This document shows positions 1-12,464 of a stretch of 64,000 nucleotides of DNA, one piece after another (position 1 is the first letter of the stretch; each line of letters starts with the position of its first letter). Source of the DNA: Stutzerimonas stutzeri. GTDB lineage: Bacteria; Pseudomonadota; Gammaproteobacteria; Pseudomonadales; Pseudomonadaceae. A program made the position numbers and the translations under genes. The notes beneath the pieces are model-generated. The model ran no database searches and had not been told where the DNA came from. It worked only from the letters and a program-made list of their open reading frames with translations. The stretch is from the NCBI RefSeq assembly GCF_024448715.1, contig NZ_JAMOHZ010000003.1, positions 496,001 to 560,000 on the forward strand, read 5' to 3'.

Positions 1-149
1 TCCACCCACAGCCAGAGGTGCTCGCCCGCGCCGGACAAGGGAATATCGAGCACCTCGTCCACTTGGAAATCCTCGGCGACGGCCTTGAGCACCGCTGTGC
101 CACAGGGTCCACCGTGAGCCCAGGGGCCAAGTAGCTGATCTTCGTTCAT
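1..149 (-). CDS. truD: tRNA pseudouridine(13) synthase TruD, N-terminal fragment (runs off window)
   Basis: Only the first 49 codons are present; the gene continues beyond base 1. The reverse strand reads [14 protein letters not shown] and then a stretch with [14 protein letters not shown], the typical N-terminus of TruD, which isomerises U13 of tRNA-Glu to pseudouridine. The Lys-x-x-x-Glu-Asp-Phe segment is conserved at the start of this family. Its ATG (complement of 147-149) overlaps the ispF stop in an ATGA arrangement, so the two are translationally coupled. In pseudomonads the genes further downstream are normally surE, pcm, nlpD and rpoS, which cannot be seen here. Confidence 0.85.
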   Translation of the reverse strand, partial: MNEDQLLGPWAHGGPCGTAVLKAVAEDFQVDEVLDIPLSGAGEHLWLWV

Positions 150-625
150 GCGCCAACCAGCAGGGCGACAGCGTGCACCGCGATACCCTCTTCACGCCCG
201 GTGAAGCCGAGCTTCTCGGTAGTGGTGGCCTTGACGTTGACCTGATCCAGATCAATTTGCAGGTCTTGCGCGATAACGCTGCGCATCGACTCGATATGCG
301 GGGCCATTTTCGGCGCCTGAGCGACGATAGTGGCGTCGACGTTGCCGACCTTCCAGCCCTTGGCCTGCACTTGCTTGAGCACATGTCGCAGCAACACTCG
401 GCTGTCGGCGCCTTTGAATTGAGGGTCGGTATCAGGAAAGTGCTTGCCGATATCACCCAACGCCGCGGCACCGAGCAGTGCATCGCTCAGCGCATGCAGC
501 AACACGTCGCCATCCGAATGCGCGAGCAGGCCGAACCTGTGAGGAATCCGCACGCCGCCGAGGGTGACGAAATCACCCTCGGCGAAACGGTGCACGTCAA
601 AGCCGTGGCCGATACGCATAGTCAA
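146..625 (-). CDS. ispF: 2-C-methyl-D-erythritol 2,4-cyclodiphosphate synthase
   Basis: IspF converts CDP-methylerythritol 2-phosphate to the cyclodiphosphate and CMP, the fifth step of the MEP isoprenoid pathway in the cytosol. The 159-residue length is normal. The metal ligands Asp10 and His12 in GFDVHRF and His44 in [10 protein letters not shown] are present, as is the C-terminal [15 protein letters not shown] segment that binds the cytidine nucleotide. An internal Met at residue 3 (MRIGHGF) could be the true start. It precedes truD with an ATGA overlap. The partner enzymes ispD and dxr are also in this window, but in separate transcription units. Confidence 0.97.
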   Translation of the reverse strand: MTMRIGHGFDVHRFAEGDFVTLGGVRIPHRFGLLAHSDGDVLLHALSDALLGAAALGDIGKHFPDTDPQFKGADSRVLLRHVLKQVQAKGWKVGNVDATIVAQAPKMAPHIESMRSVIAQDLQIDLDQVNVKATTTEKLGFTGREEGIAVHAVALLVGA

Positions 626-736
626 AACGCCCTGGAAAGATCAGCCGAGGATTCTACAGGACGCAGCCGCCCGGTGAACCAACGCACACCGCCGACGAAT
701 CGCCACGCGTATCGATAAGCCCGATAAACACCATTA

Positions 737-799
737 ACCGAATCGATCACATATCGTAATTTAGCGATATATAGTTCGGTCCATCGCGATATACCGAAC
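737..799. promoter_or_regulatory. Candidate operator region of the ArsR-type regulator
   Basis: This stretch is AT-rich compared with its surroundings and lies directly upstream of the ArsR-type gene. It contains GTTCGGT (774-780) and ACCGAAC (793-799) separated by 12 bases as a perfect inverted repeat. A further ACCGAA lies at 737-742. A second inverted repeat, ATATCG (751-756) and CGATAT (765-770), sits between them. The right arm of the first repeat ends 11 bases before the ATG at 811, so a bound protein would block transcription or initiation. Autoregulation of the arsR-OYE unit is inferred, not shown. Confidence 0.5.
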
Positions 800-810
800 C
801 AGGCGAACCC

Positions 811-1113
811 ATGCCCGACGAACTAGACGACATCATCAAGGCGCTTGCCCATCCACTACGCCGGGACATCCTGCAGTGGCTAAAGGAGCCCGAACGTTAC
901 TTTTCCGAACAGCACCACTCGCTGGAAAACGGCGTCTGCGCCGGGCAAATCGATCAGCGCGCCGGGCTGTCGCAATCAACCGTATCGGCACACCTGGCAA
1001 CGTTGCAGCGTGCCGGGCTGATCACCAATCGCAAGGTCGGTCAGTGGCACTTCTTCAAACGCAACGAACAGGCCATCCAGAACTTTTTGGTACGCATCGG
1101 CCAGGACCTCTGA
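811..1113 (+). CDS. ArsR-family winged-helix transcriptional regulator
   Basis: A 100-residue winged-helix repressor. It opens with IIKALAHPLRRDILQWL, the typical ArsR first helix, and the recognition helix is around residues 50-70 (AGLSQSTVSAHLATLQRAGLI). The metal-binding ELCVCDL motif of classical ArsR/SmtB proteins is absent. The only cysteine is Cys43 in NGVCAGQI, next to His35-His36. The gene is followed after 42 bases by an Old Yellow Enzyme gene in the same direction, a pairing that suggests sensing of electrophiles or quinones rather than arsenic. Inverted repeats just upstream suggest autorepression. Family assignment is firm; the ligand is unknown. Confidence 0.88.
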   Translation: MPDELDDIIKALAHPLRRDILQWLKEPERYFSEQHHSLENGVCAGQIDQRAGLSQSTVSAHLATLQRAGLITNRKVGQWHFFKRNEQAIQNFLVRIGQDL

Positions 1114-1155
1114 ATTTCCATCGCACCCCTTCCGTGTAAAAGGAGCAGCATCGCT

Positions 1156-2206
1156 ATGCCTACACTTTTCGACCCGATCAAGATTGGCGAACTAGAACTG
1201 GCCAATCGCATCATCATGGCCCCACTGACCCGCTGCCGCGCCGAACCAGGCCGCGTCCCCCGGTGATCTGATTGCCGAGTACTACGGCCAACGCGCCGAC
1301 GCCGGCCTGATCATCAGCGAAGCCACCTCTGTCACCCCGATGGGCGTCGGTTATCCAGACACGCCCGGCATCTGGTCTTCCGAGCAAGTTCAAGGCTGGA
1401 GGAAGGTCACCGACGCGGTACATGCGAAGGGTGGCAAGATCGTTCTGCAACTTTGGCACGTCGGTCGTATTTCCGACCCGATCTATCTCGACGGCCAGCT
1501 TCCCGTCGCACCGAGCGCGATCAAGCCAGCCGGCCATGTCAGCCTGGTTCGTCCGATGAAGGGCTACGAAACTCCGCGTGCACTGGAAACCAGCGAAATC
1601 GCCGGCATCGTCGAGGCCTATCGCAAGGGTGCGGAAAACGCCAAAGAAGCCGGTTTCGATGGCGTCGAGATTCACGGCGCCAACGGTTACCTGCTCGACC
1701 AGTTTCTGCAGGACAGTACCAATCAGCGCACCGACCAATACGGTGGCTCGCTGGAAAACCGTGCACGGCTGATGCTGGAAGTGACCGATGCCGCGATCAG
1801 CGTTTGGGGCGCTGGACGTGTCGGCGTGCATCTGGCGCCGCGGGCGGATTCCCATGACATGGGCGACTCCAACCGCGCCGAGACCTTCGGTTACGTTGCC
1901 CGCGAGCTGGGCAAGCGTGGCGTGGCCTTCATCTGCACCCGTGAGAAGACGGGCGAAGACAGCCTCGGCCCACAGCTGAAGCAGATCTTCGGCGGCGTCT
2001 ATATCGCCAACGAGCGATTCACCAAAGATCAGGCCAACGCCTGGCTGGCAGAAGGCAAGGCCGACGCAGTGGCCTTCGGCATCCCCTACATTGCCAACCC
2101 GGATCTGGCGGAACGGTTGCGCCAGGACGCTCCGCTCAACGAGCCGCGCCCAGAGCTGTTCTACGCCAAGGGTGCCGAGGGTTATACCGATTACCCGTCG
2201 CTCTAG
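1156..2206 (+). pseudogene. Old Yellow Enzyme family alkene reductase, frameshifted near the N-terminus
   Basis: The gene encodes an FMN-dependent NAD(P)H:flavin oxidoreductase of the NemA/XenB type, which reduces activated alkenes, quinones and nitro compounds. It starts at ATG 1156 after AAAAGGAG with MPTLFDPIKIGELELANR. A run of five C at 1257-1261 shifts the frame, giving a TGA at 1264-1266 after 36 codons. Removing one base joins it to the rest, which is intact to the TAG at 2204-2206. The total, 1051 bases, is 350 codons plus one. The His-Gly-Ala-Asn active-site motif, the HLAPRADSHDMGDSN segment and the C-terminal flavin-binding region are all there. The lesion may be real, a sequencing error in the C run, or phase variation. 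Confidence 0.85.
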
Positions 2207-2220
2207 CTCCTTGCGATGGA

Positions 2221-2255
2221 AAGGCCCGACCGGATGTTCCGGCCGGGCCTTTTTT
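2221..2255 (+). terminator. Intrinsic terminator of the OYE gene
   Basis: AAGGCCCGACCGG pairs with CCGGCCGGGCCTT across a five-base loop and runs into a T tract at 2250-2255. It starts 15 bases after the OYE stop codon. Confidence 0.88.
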
Positions 2256-2346
2256 CGTTTCGGTAACCTTGAGCTGTCGTGCCAACTCTTCTCGCAGGAG
2301 CCCAGTGGGACGCCTAGTCCTTGCTGGCGAAGCTTCTGAGGCGGTC

Positions 2347-2368
2347 CGCGAGCAAGCTCGCTCCTACA
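2347..2368. repeat. REP-like palindromic element
   Basis: The segment contains GCGAGC-AA-GCTCGC followed by TCCTACA, the core of the REP sequence that is very common between genes in Pseudomonas chromosomes. It lies between the ends of the convergent OYE and fghA genes, the usual location. A more degenerate related stretch lies just before it, around 2290-2340. Confidence 0.65.
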
Positions 2369-2383
2369 TTCGAGGGGTTGGTA

Positions 2384-3229
2384 TCAGGATTTCAGCGCCT
2401 GGGCATGATGGCGCAGATGATCATCAATGAAACTGCTGATGAAATAGTAGCTGTGGTCATAACCGGGTTGGATGCGCAGCGTCAGCGGATGCCCTGCTGT
2501 CTTGGCCGCAGCCTCCAGCGCGTCGGGCTTGAGCTGGCTGGCCATGAAGTCATCACGATCACCTTGATCCACCAGAATCGGCAGTTTTTCGCCCGCTTCG
2601 TCAAGCAACGCACAGGCATCCCATTCCCGCCAGCGCGAGCGATCTTCGCCCAGGTAGCGAGAGAAAGCCTTTTCGCCCCAGGGACAAGCTGCCGGATTGC
2701 TGATGGGCGCGAAGGCTGACAACGACTGGTAACGGCCAGGGTTCTTCAACGCGCATACCAGCGCCCCGTGACCACCCATGGAATGTCCGCTGATGCCGCG
2801 CTTGTCCGATACCGGGAAGCTCGCCTCGATCAGCGACGGCAGCTCGTTCACCACATAGTCATACATGCGGTAGTACTTGGCCCAGGGTTCCTGAGTTGCG
2901 TTGAGGTAGAAGCCGGCACCCAGACCGAAATCGTAGGCCGCGTCCGGATCATCCGGCACTCCCGGACCGCGCGGGCTGGTGTCCGGCGCGACGATGATCA
3001 GCCCGAGCTCGGCGGCCAGCCGGTGTGCGCCAGCTTTCTGCATGAAGTTCTCATCGGTACAGGTCAGCCCCGACAGCCAGTACAGCACCGGCAGTTTATC
3101 GCCCTGCTCCGCCTGTGGCGGCAAGTAAACGGCGAAAACCATGTCGCAGTTCAAGCTGCTGGATCGATGCCGGTAACGCTTGTGCCAGCCGCCGAAGCTT
3201 TTCTGGCTGGCAATGATTTCAAGAGTCAT
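2384..3229 (-). CDS. fghA: S-formylglutathione hydrolase
   Basis: This 281-residue alpha/beta-hydrolase splits S-formylglutathione into formate and glutathione, the second step of glutathione-dependent formaldehyde detoxification. The nucleophile elbow [13 protein letters not shown] carries the catalytic Ser. [15 protein letters not shown] is the conserved oxyanion and substrate region, and the C-terminal [16 protein letters not shown] segment provides the catalytic His. The start [19 protein letters not shown] agrees with the family. It follows adhC on the same strand after 94 bases, so the two enzymes of the pathway are probably co-transcribed, although a strong hairpin lies between them. 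Confidence 0.97.
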   Translation of the reverse strand: MTLEIIASQKSFGGWHKRYRHRSSSLNCDMVFAVYLPPQAEQGDKLPVLYWLSGLTCTDENFMQKAGAHRLAAELGLIIVAPDTSPRGPGVPDDPDAAYDFGLGAGFYLNATQEPWAKYYRMYDYVVNELPSLIEASFPVSDKRGISGHSMGGHGALVCALKNPGRYQSLSAFAPISNPAACPWGEKAFSRYLGEDRSRWREWDACALLDEAGEKLPILVDQGDRDDFMASQLKPDALEAAAKTAGHPLTLRIQPGYDHSYYFISSFIDDHLRHHAQALKS

Positions 3230-3244
3230 TTGGGGTTCTCCGAA

Positions 3245-3318
3245 GCTGGAAGGGCTTGAAGCCAGAAGCGTTTACCTCGTTGCCGTTCTCTTCGCGCTTC
3301 TGGCTTCATGTTTCCAGC
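3245..3318. repeat. Long inverted repeat between adhC and fghA
   Basis: GAAGCCAGAAGCG (3258-3270) and CGCTTCTGGCTTC (3295-3307) are perfect 13-base arms. Outer arms GCTGGAA (3245-3251) and TTCCAGC (3312-3318) extend the pairing after short mismatched segments. The RNA would fold into a long hairpin filling most of the gap between two genes of one presumed operon. It could be a REP-like mobile repeat, an mRNA stabiliser for the upstream adhC message, or a partial attenuator. There is no T tract of terminator quality. Confidence 0.7.
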
Positions 3319-3323
3319 CGTTC

Positions 3324-4448
<1,125 letters not shown>

Positions 4449-4506
4449 TCATGCGTGGTGATCGGGGCAGTGTAGTTTGGCCAGCAGGTTGGGTTAATGG
4501 GCCGTT

Positions 4507-4527
4507 TGTGGAAACATTGTTGCCACA
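4507..4527. promoter_or_regulatory. Palindromic operator candidate between adhC and the LysR gene
   Basis: TGTGG (4507-4511) and CCACA (4523-4527) are separated by 11 bases that themselves contain AACA and TGTT in mirrored position. The 21-bp site is symmetric at all but one base pair besides its centre. It fits the T-N11-A pattern of LysR-type binding sites and lies 68 bases upstream of the adhC start. The rest of the 276-base gap (4440-4715) shows no other clear element. Confidence 0.6.
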
Positions 4528-4715
4528 TGGGGATAATTCGCGTCTTGCCGCCTAACGGGCAGCATCGCAGTCCGTTCATTCATCATTCTCCACTGTTCCG
4601 CGGCGCAGTCCCGGCGGCCAAGAGTCTGATTTTGGTGGGCTCAAGCTGTCCAACCTCGGTGCGACCATCCTGCCAGCGTCGTGATAGAGCGCGGCATTTA
4701 TTAGGAGTGCAGCTT

Positions 4716-5615
4716 TTGAATCGCTGGGAAGGCCTGGACGAGTTCGTTGCGGTAGCCGAGTGCGGGAGCTTTATGCGCGCCGCGGAGCTACTGCGCGTCT
4801 CATCCTCACACATCAGTCGCCAAGTAGCGCGCCTCGAGGAGCGCCTGCAGGCCCGGCTGTTCTACCGCACCACTCGCCGCGTGTCGCTGACCGAAGCCGG
4901 TCATACCTTTCTGGCGCGCTGCCAGCGGCTGATCGAAGAACGCGACGAGGCCTTTCATGCCATTAGCGACTTGCACAGTGCCCCAACCGGCCTACTGCGC
5001 ATGACTGCCGCGGTGGCTTATGGCGAACGTTTCATCGTGCCGCTGGTGAATGGATTCATGGCGCAGCATCCACAGTTGCGCGTCGATATCGAACTCTCGA
5101 ATCGCACGCTGGATCTGGTTCAGGAAGGCTACGATCTGGCAATACGCCTGGGTCGCCTGAGCGAATCGCGGCTGGTGGCGACGCGAATCGCCCCGCGCGC
5201 CATGTATCTCTGTGCCGCCCCCTCCTATCTCGAACGTTACGGTCGCCCCCATACACTTTCGGAACTGGCGCGGCACAACTGCCTGGTGGGCACGGGCGAC
5301 ACCTGGATGCTTCAATTAGAGGGGCGCGAGCAGCCGTTCAAACCCACCGGGAACTGGCGCTGCAATAGCGGTCAGGCCGTGCTTGATGCTGCGCTTCGCG
5401 GTTTTGGCCTCTGTCAGCTGCCGGACTATTACGTGCAAGAGCCGCTGCGCCGTGGCGAACTGGTTTCGCTACTGGAAGCTAACCAGCCTCCTAATACGGC
5501 GGTCTGGGCCGTCTATCCGCAGCGGCGCTATCCATTGCCGAAGGTACGGTTACTGATTCAGGCGCTAAAAGACGGGCTCGCCATACGTCCCGAGTACCGT
5601 AACGAACGCGACTGA
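4716..5615 (+). CDS. gfnR: LysR-family regulator of the formaldehyde detoxification genes (GfnR-like)
   Basis: The start is placed at TTG 4716 because AGGAG at 4703-4707 lies 8 bases before it and the product then begins MNRWEGLDEFVAVAECGSF, a normal LysR N-terminus. This gives 299 residues, the usual length. The helix-turn-helix covers about residues 18-45 (RAAELLRVSSSHISRQVARLE), and the rest is the periplasmic-binding-like sensor domain. The same arrangement, a LysR gene divergent from adhC-fghA, occurs in P. aeruginosa, where the regulator is called GfnR; the symbol is given by position. It probably activates adhC-fghA in response to formaldehyde. Confidence 0.85.
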   Translation: MNRWEGLDEFVAVAECGSFMRAAELLRVSSSHISRQVARLEERLQARLFYRTTRRVSLTEAGHTFLARCQRLIEERDEAFHAISDLHSAPTGLLRMTAAVAYGERFIVPLVNGFMAQHPQLRVDIELSNRTLDLVQEGYDLAIRLGRLSESRLVATRIAPRAMYLCAAPSYLERYGRPHTLSELARHNCLVGTGDTWMLQLEGREQPFKPTGNWRCNSGQAVLDAALRGFGLCQLPDYYVQEPLRRGELVSLLEANQPPNTAVWAVYPQRRYPLPKVRLLIQALKDGLAIRPEYRNERD

Positions 5616-5746
5616 GTTGCAGCTACGCCGCGCGTCCGACTACCAAGCTGGCGGAGGAACCCGCCCCTGCCGGCCACGTCGAAATTCTGTAGCCGATGGC
5701 CTTTGCGCTTTGCCTGGGTACTCGGCGATTCATTCAGGAGGACATC

Positions 5747-6061
5747 ATGCAGATTCTGGTGAACAGCAATCACAGCGTTAACGTGACCAGCAACCTTGAG
5801 GAGCACGTAAAGGCAACGGTGGAGAGCGAACTGGAACGTTTCGATGATCAGCTGACCCGAGTCGAAGTTCATCTCAACGACGAGAACAGCGGCAAAAGCG
5901 GCCCCCAGGACAAACGCTGTCAGATGGAAGCCAGGGTCAAGGGCCATGAGCCCATCTCCACGACCCACAAGGCAGACTCAATGACGCTTGCCATTGATGG
6001 TGCCGCGGAAAAGCTCAGCCATGCGTTGGCCCATGCGCTGGACAAGCTCAATCACCACTGA
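5747..6061 (+). CDS. HPF/RaiA family ribosome-associated protein (short form)
   Basis: A 104-residue protein starting at ATG 5747, with AGGAGGA 4 bases before it. The pattern MQILVNSNHSVNVTSNLEEHV, then VESELERFDDQLTRVEVHLND and a C-terminal helix AAEKLSHALAHALDKL, matches the HPF/RaiA beta-alpha fold that binds the 30S decoding region and inactivates ribosomes in stationary phase or stress. It lacks the C-terminal dimerisation domain of long HPF. It differs from the canonical hpf of the rpoN cluster, so it is probably a paralogue. It is followed after 85 bases by a release-factor-like gene in the same direction. Confidence 0.88.
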   Translation: MQILVNSNHSVNVTSNLEEHVKATVESELERFDDQLTRVEVHLNDENSGKSGPQDKRCQMEARVKGHEPISTTHKADSMTLAIDGAAEKLSHALAHALDKLNHH

Positions 6062-6073
6062 CCATTCACCGAT

Positions 6074-6096
6074 AAAAAACCGGCCTAACCAGGCCG
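6074..6096 (-). terminator. Intrinsic terminator facing against the hpf-like/baeRF genes
   Basis: Read on the minus strand, CGGCCT-GGTT-AGGCCG is followed by GTTTTTT. A strong hairpin with a U tract therefore stops transcription coming from the baeRF side. It lies between two genes that are both on the plus strand, where it has no downstream T tract. Confidence 0.65.
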
Positions 6097-6146
6097 TTGA
6101 TGAACCCACGAGGGACCGAACCACCTGACTACGAGAGAGGCCGTGC

Positions 6147-7313
6147 ATGAACAGATTGCTCGATCGTGAAACCATGTCCCAACTGCTTGCAAAGCGCGAC
6201 GCGCCATGCCTATCGCTATACCAGCCCACTCACCGCAGCTTTCCCGAGCGCCAGCAGGATCCCATACGCTTCAAACATCTGGTTCGACAACTGGAGGACT
6301 CACTCAAACAACAAGGCCGCACTGATCAGGCCAAGACACTGCTCAAACCCTTCCATGACCTGATCGACGATGCCGACTTCTGGAACTCCAACCGCGACGG
6401 ACTTGCCGTATTCGGTGCCGCTGGTTATTTCGAGGTGTTTCGCCTGCAGCGTAGCGTGCCGGAACTGGCAGTCGCCAACGACCGCATGCACCTCAAGCCA
6501 TTGCTGCGTATCGCCCAGTCCGCCGACCGCTACCAGATCCTCACGATTACGCTAGATGCGGTTCGCCTGTTCGAAGGCAACCGTGACGGTATAGATGAAA
6601 TTACGCTGGCCGATGGCGTACCGAAAACGGTGGAGGAGGCGCTTGGGCGCGAGCTGACCGAGAAGGGCCAGACCGGTTTTCCTCAAGGCTATAGCCGCGC
6701 CAGCGAGCGCGGAGATCCGATGCAGGTCGAGAGCGGCGGCGCTGGCCGACAGGACGAAATCGATCGGGATCGCGAACGCTTCTTCCGCGAGGTGGACCGC
6801 GCGATACTTGAACACCACAGCCGCAAGTCTCGGTTGCCGTTGATTCTCGCTGCGCTTCCCGAACATCAATTTCACTTCCGCAAGCACAGCCACAACGAGC
6901 ATCTACTGCCAGAAGGCATTGAGAGCGACGCATCGCTGCTCAGCCACGACGAATTACGGGAAAAGAGCTGGATGGTCATGCAGCCGCGCTATATCAAGCG
7001 TCTCGAAGGCTTCATCAACCAGTACGGAGAATCGCATGGTCAAGGCCTCGCCACAGATCAGCTCGATCAAATCGGTCAGGCAACCATTGAAGGGCGCGTA
7101 GCGACCCTGCTGGTAGAAGCCGAACGGCAGATTCCGGGCGTGACGGACAAGCAGCAAGGCAAGGCGTTAGCGGTCGGGAATGATTCGGCAACTACTCCCG
7201 ATTTGCTCGACGAACTGACCATATGGACATTGGAGCAAGGCGGCGAAGTTATTTCGGTGCCCACCGAGCGCATGCCAACAGAGAGCGGTGCCGCAGCAAT
7301 ATATCGTTATTAA
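6147..7313 (+). CDS. Bacterial archaeo-eukaryotic release factor family protein (baeRF, family 3-like)
   Basis: A 388-residue cytosolic protein. Features of the baeRF group are the start LAKRDAPCLSLYQPTHRS, the DGLAVFG segment around residues 84-90, a central alpha/beta domain, and the C-terminal VISVPTERMPTESGAAAIYRY end. The proteins are related to eRF1/Pelota domains and are thought to act in ribosome rescue or quality control; no function is proven. Where eRF1 has its GGQ loop followed by a charged helix, this one has GGAGRQ (197-202) followed by DRDRERFFREVDRAI, so peptide release by the classical mechanism is uncertain. It directly follows an HPF-like gene. Confidence 0.82.
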   Translation: MNRLLDRETMSQLLAKRDAPCLSLYQPTHRSFPERQQDPIRFKHLVRQLEDSLKQQGRTDQAKTLLKPFHDLIDDADFWNSNRDGLAVFGAAGYFEVFRLQRSVPELAVANDRMHLKPLLRIAQSADRYQILTITLDAVRLFEGNRDGIDEITLADGVPKTVEEALGRELTEKGQTGFPQGYSRASERGDPMQVESGGAGRQDEIDRDRERFFREVDRAILEHHSRKSRLPLILAALPEHQFHFRKHSHNEHLLPEGIESDASLLSHDELREKSWMVMQPRYIKRLEGFINQYGESHGQGLATDQLDQIGQATIEGRVATLLVEAERQIPGVTDKQQGKALAVGNDSATTPDLLDELTIWTLEQGGEVISVPTERMPTESGAAAIYRY

Positions 7314-7330
7314 CAGGAGCCAGACATGAC

Positions 7331-7358
7331 AGCGCTGGCAGTCAGGACCGCCAGCGCT
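7331..7358. repeat. Perfect 9-bp hairpin at the convergent ends of baeRF and ispD
   Basis: AGCGCTGGC (7331-7339) pairs perfectly with GCCAGCGCT (7350-7358). The right arm covers the last ispD codons and the loop contains the ispD stop. It may terminate both convergent transcripts, but neither side has a T tract. Confidence 0.55.
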
Positions 7359-8046
7359 GCTCCAGCCACTGCAGGTCCTCCGGGCGGGTAATCTTCAGGT
7401 TATCCGTCCGCCCTTCGATCAGCCGCGGGCTGTGCCCCGCCCATTCCAGCGCCGAGGCTTCGTCGGTAACTGCCGCACCAGCTTCGAGCGCACCGGCAAG
7501 CGCATCACGCAGCGCACCGAGACGGAACATCTGTGGCGTGAAAGCCTGCCAGATCACGCTGCGATCGATGGTTTTCAGCACCCGTCCGTTGCCCCCGGCA
7601 CGCTTCAGGGTATCTCGTGCAGGCACAGCGAGAAGGCCGCCGATGGGATCATCCACCAGCTCGGCAAGAAGTCGGTCAAGATCGTCGCGCGACAGGTTGG
7701 GACGTGCCGCATCGTGTACCAACACCCATTCTTCGTCGCGTGCGCCAAGCTCGGATAGGCGATGCAGACCAGCAAGCACCGAATCGGCACGCTCGCTGCC
7801 GCCATTGGCGCGCTGGATACGCGGATCGTTGGCACAACGAAGATCCGACCAATAAGGATCGTCACCCGCCAGGCTGACCACCAACCCCTGTAGCTGGGGA
7901 TGGCTGAGAAAGCAGGCCAAGGTATGTTCGATGACGGTCTTGCCGGCCAGCTGCAGGTACTGCTTGGGCCGATCAGAGCGCATGCGGCTGCCGATACCGG
8001 CAGCCGGTATTACGGTCCAGAACCGTGGAAGCATGGCCGCACTCAT
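7342..8046 (-). CDS. ispD: 2-C-methyl-D-erythritol 4-phosphate cytidylyltransferase
   Basis: IspD couples CTP to methylerythritol 4-phosphate, the third MEP pathway step. At 234 residues it has the family length. The nucleotide-binding motif PAAGIGSRM (about residues 14-22) followed by RPKQYLQLAGK is present, as are VLVHDAARP in the middle and a C-terminal DNLKITRPEDL. It overlaps ftsB by four bases (ATGA). The ftsB-ispD pair next to eno is the standard gammaproteobacterial order. The last codons form part of a perfect hairpin. Confidence 0.97.
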   Translation of the reverse strand: MSAAMLPRFWTVIPAAGIGSRMRSDRPKQYLQLAGKTVIEHTLACFLSHPQLQGLVVSLAGDDPYWSDLRCANDPRIQRANGGSERADSVLAGLHRLSELGARDEEWVLVHDAARPNLSRDDLDRLLAELVDDPIGGLLAVPARDTLKRAGGNGRVLKTIDRSVIWQAFTPQMFRLGALRDALAGALEAGAAVTDEASALEWAGHSPRLIEGRTDNLKITRPEDLQWLEQRWRS

Positions 8047-8321
8047 TCGGCAAGCTGGTAGAGAGTCTCGCCCTCTTTGACCATCCCGAGTTCATGACGG
8101 GCGCGCTCTTCGACAGTTTCCATACCCTGCTTGAGCTCCCTCACCTCGGCTTCAAGAATGCGGTTGCGTTCGAGCAGCCGCTGGTTCTCGCCCTGTTGTT
8201 CAGCGATCTGCTTGCTCAACCCGCTGACCTGAGCGAGGCTTCCTTCGCCAACCCATAAACGATATTGCAGACCGCCCAGCAGCAGGAGCAATACGACGAA
8301 TAACCAATTAGAGCTGCGCAT
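8043..8321 (-). CDS. ftsB: Cell division protein FtsB
   Basis: A 92-residue inner-membrane protein of the divisome that forms the FtsQLB complex at the septum. The start MRSSNWLFVVLLLLLGGLQ is chosen because it puts one membrane helix (about residues 5-20) directly at the N-terminus. It is followed by a coiled coil (SGLSKQIAEQQGENQRLLERN) and the conserved VEERARHELGMVKEGETLYQL end. An upstream in-frame Met at 8330 would add only three residues. It is coupled to ispD by a four-base overlap. Confidence 0.93.
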   Translation of the reverse strand: MRSSNWLFVVLLLLLGGLQYRLWVGEGSLAQVSGLSKQIAEQQGENQRLLERNRILEAEVRELKQGMETVEERARHELGMVKEGETLYQLAE

Positions 8322-8467
8322 GGAAGGCATGGAACGACTTCGGTTGGTTTCCAATAACGGTATGTAAGTGGCGATCAGCGACATGGCCGGCTTCCTTTGC
8401 TGACAAGCGATCCTGCGGCATAGCCGGTATGTTCCGGTCCACCGCAACAGTGCTGACCGTGCCCCAT

Positions 8468-8491
8468 AAAAAAGGGCGACTAACGCCGCCC
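8468..8491 (-). terminator. Intrinsic terminator of eno
   Basis: On the minus strand GGGCG and CGCCC form a stem around an eight-base loop, followed by TTTTTT. It lies 20 bases after the eno stop and separates eno from ftsB. Confidence 0.85.
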
Positions 8492-8510
8492 CTTTCTAAC
8501 ATGCAAGGGA

Positions 8511-12328
<3,818 letters not shown>

Positions 12329-12464
12329 TTAAGCGGTCAGCGCCGCCGGGGAAAAGCGAAGGTGCCACTGCGCCGAAGGCGACAATAGCGCAACTGCCAC
12401 GGCTTTCGAAGAAAACCACAGAAGCTGTATTGGGACGGGAGCGTAGTCTACTCGAAAGACCCTA

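Noticed and set aside
4497-4715. 73-residue upstream extension of the LysR regulator
   Set aside because: The added residues have no LysR similarity and would cover the palindromic operator; a Shine-Dalgarno site supports the TTG at 4716.
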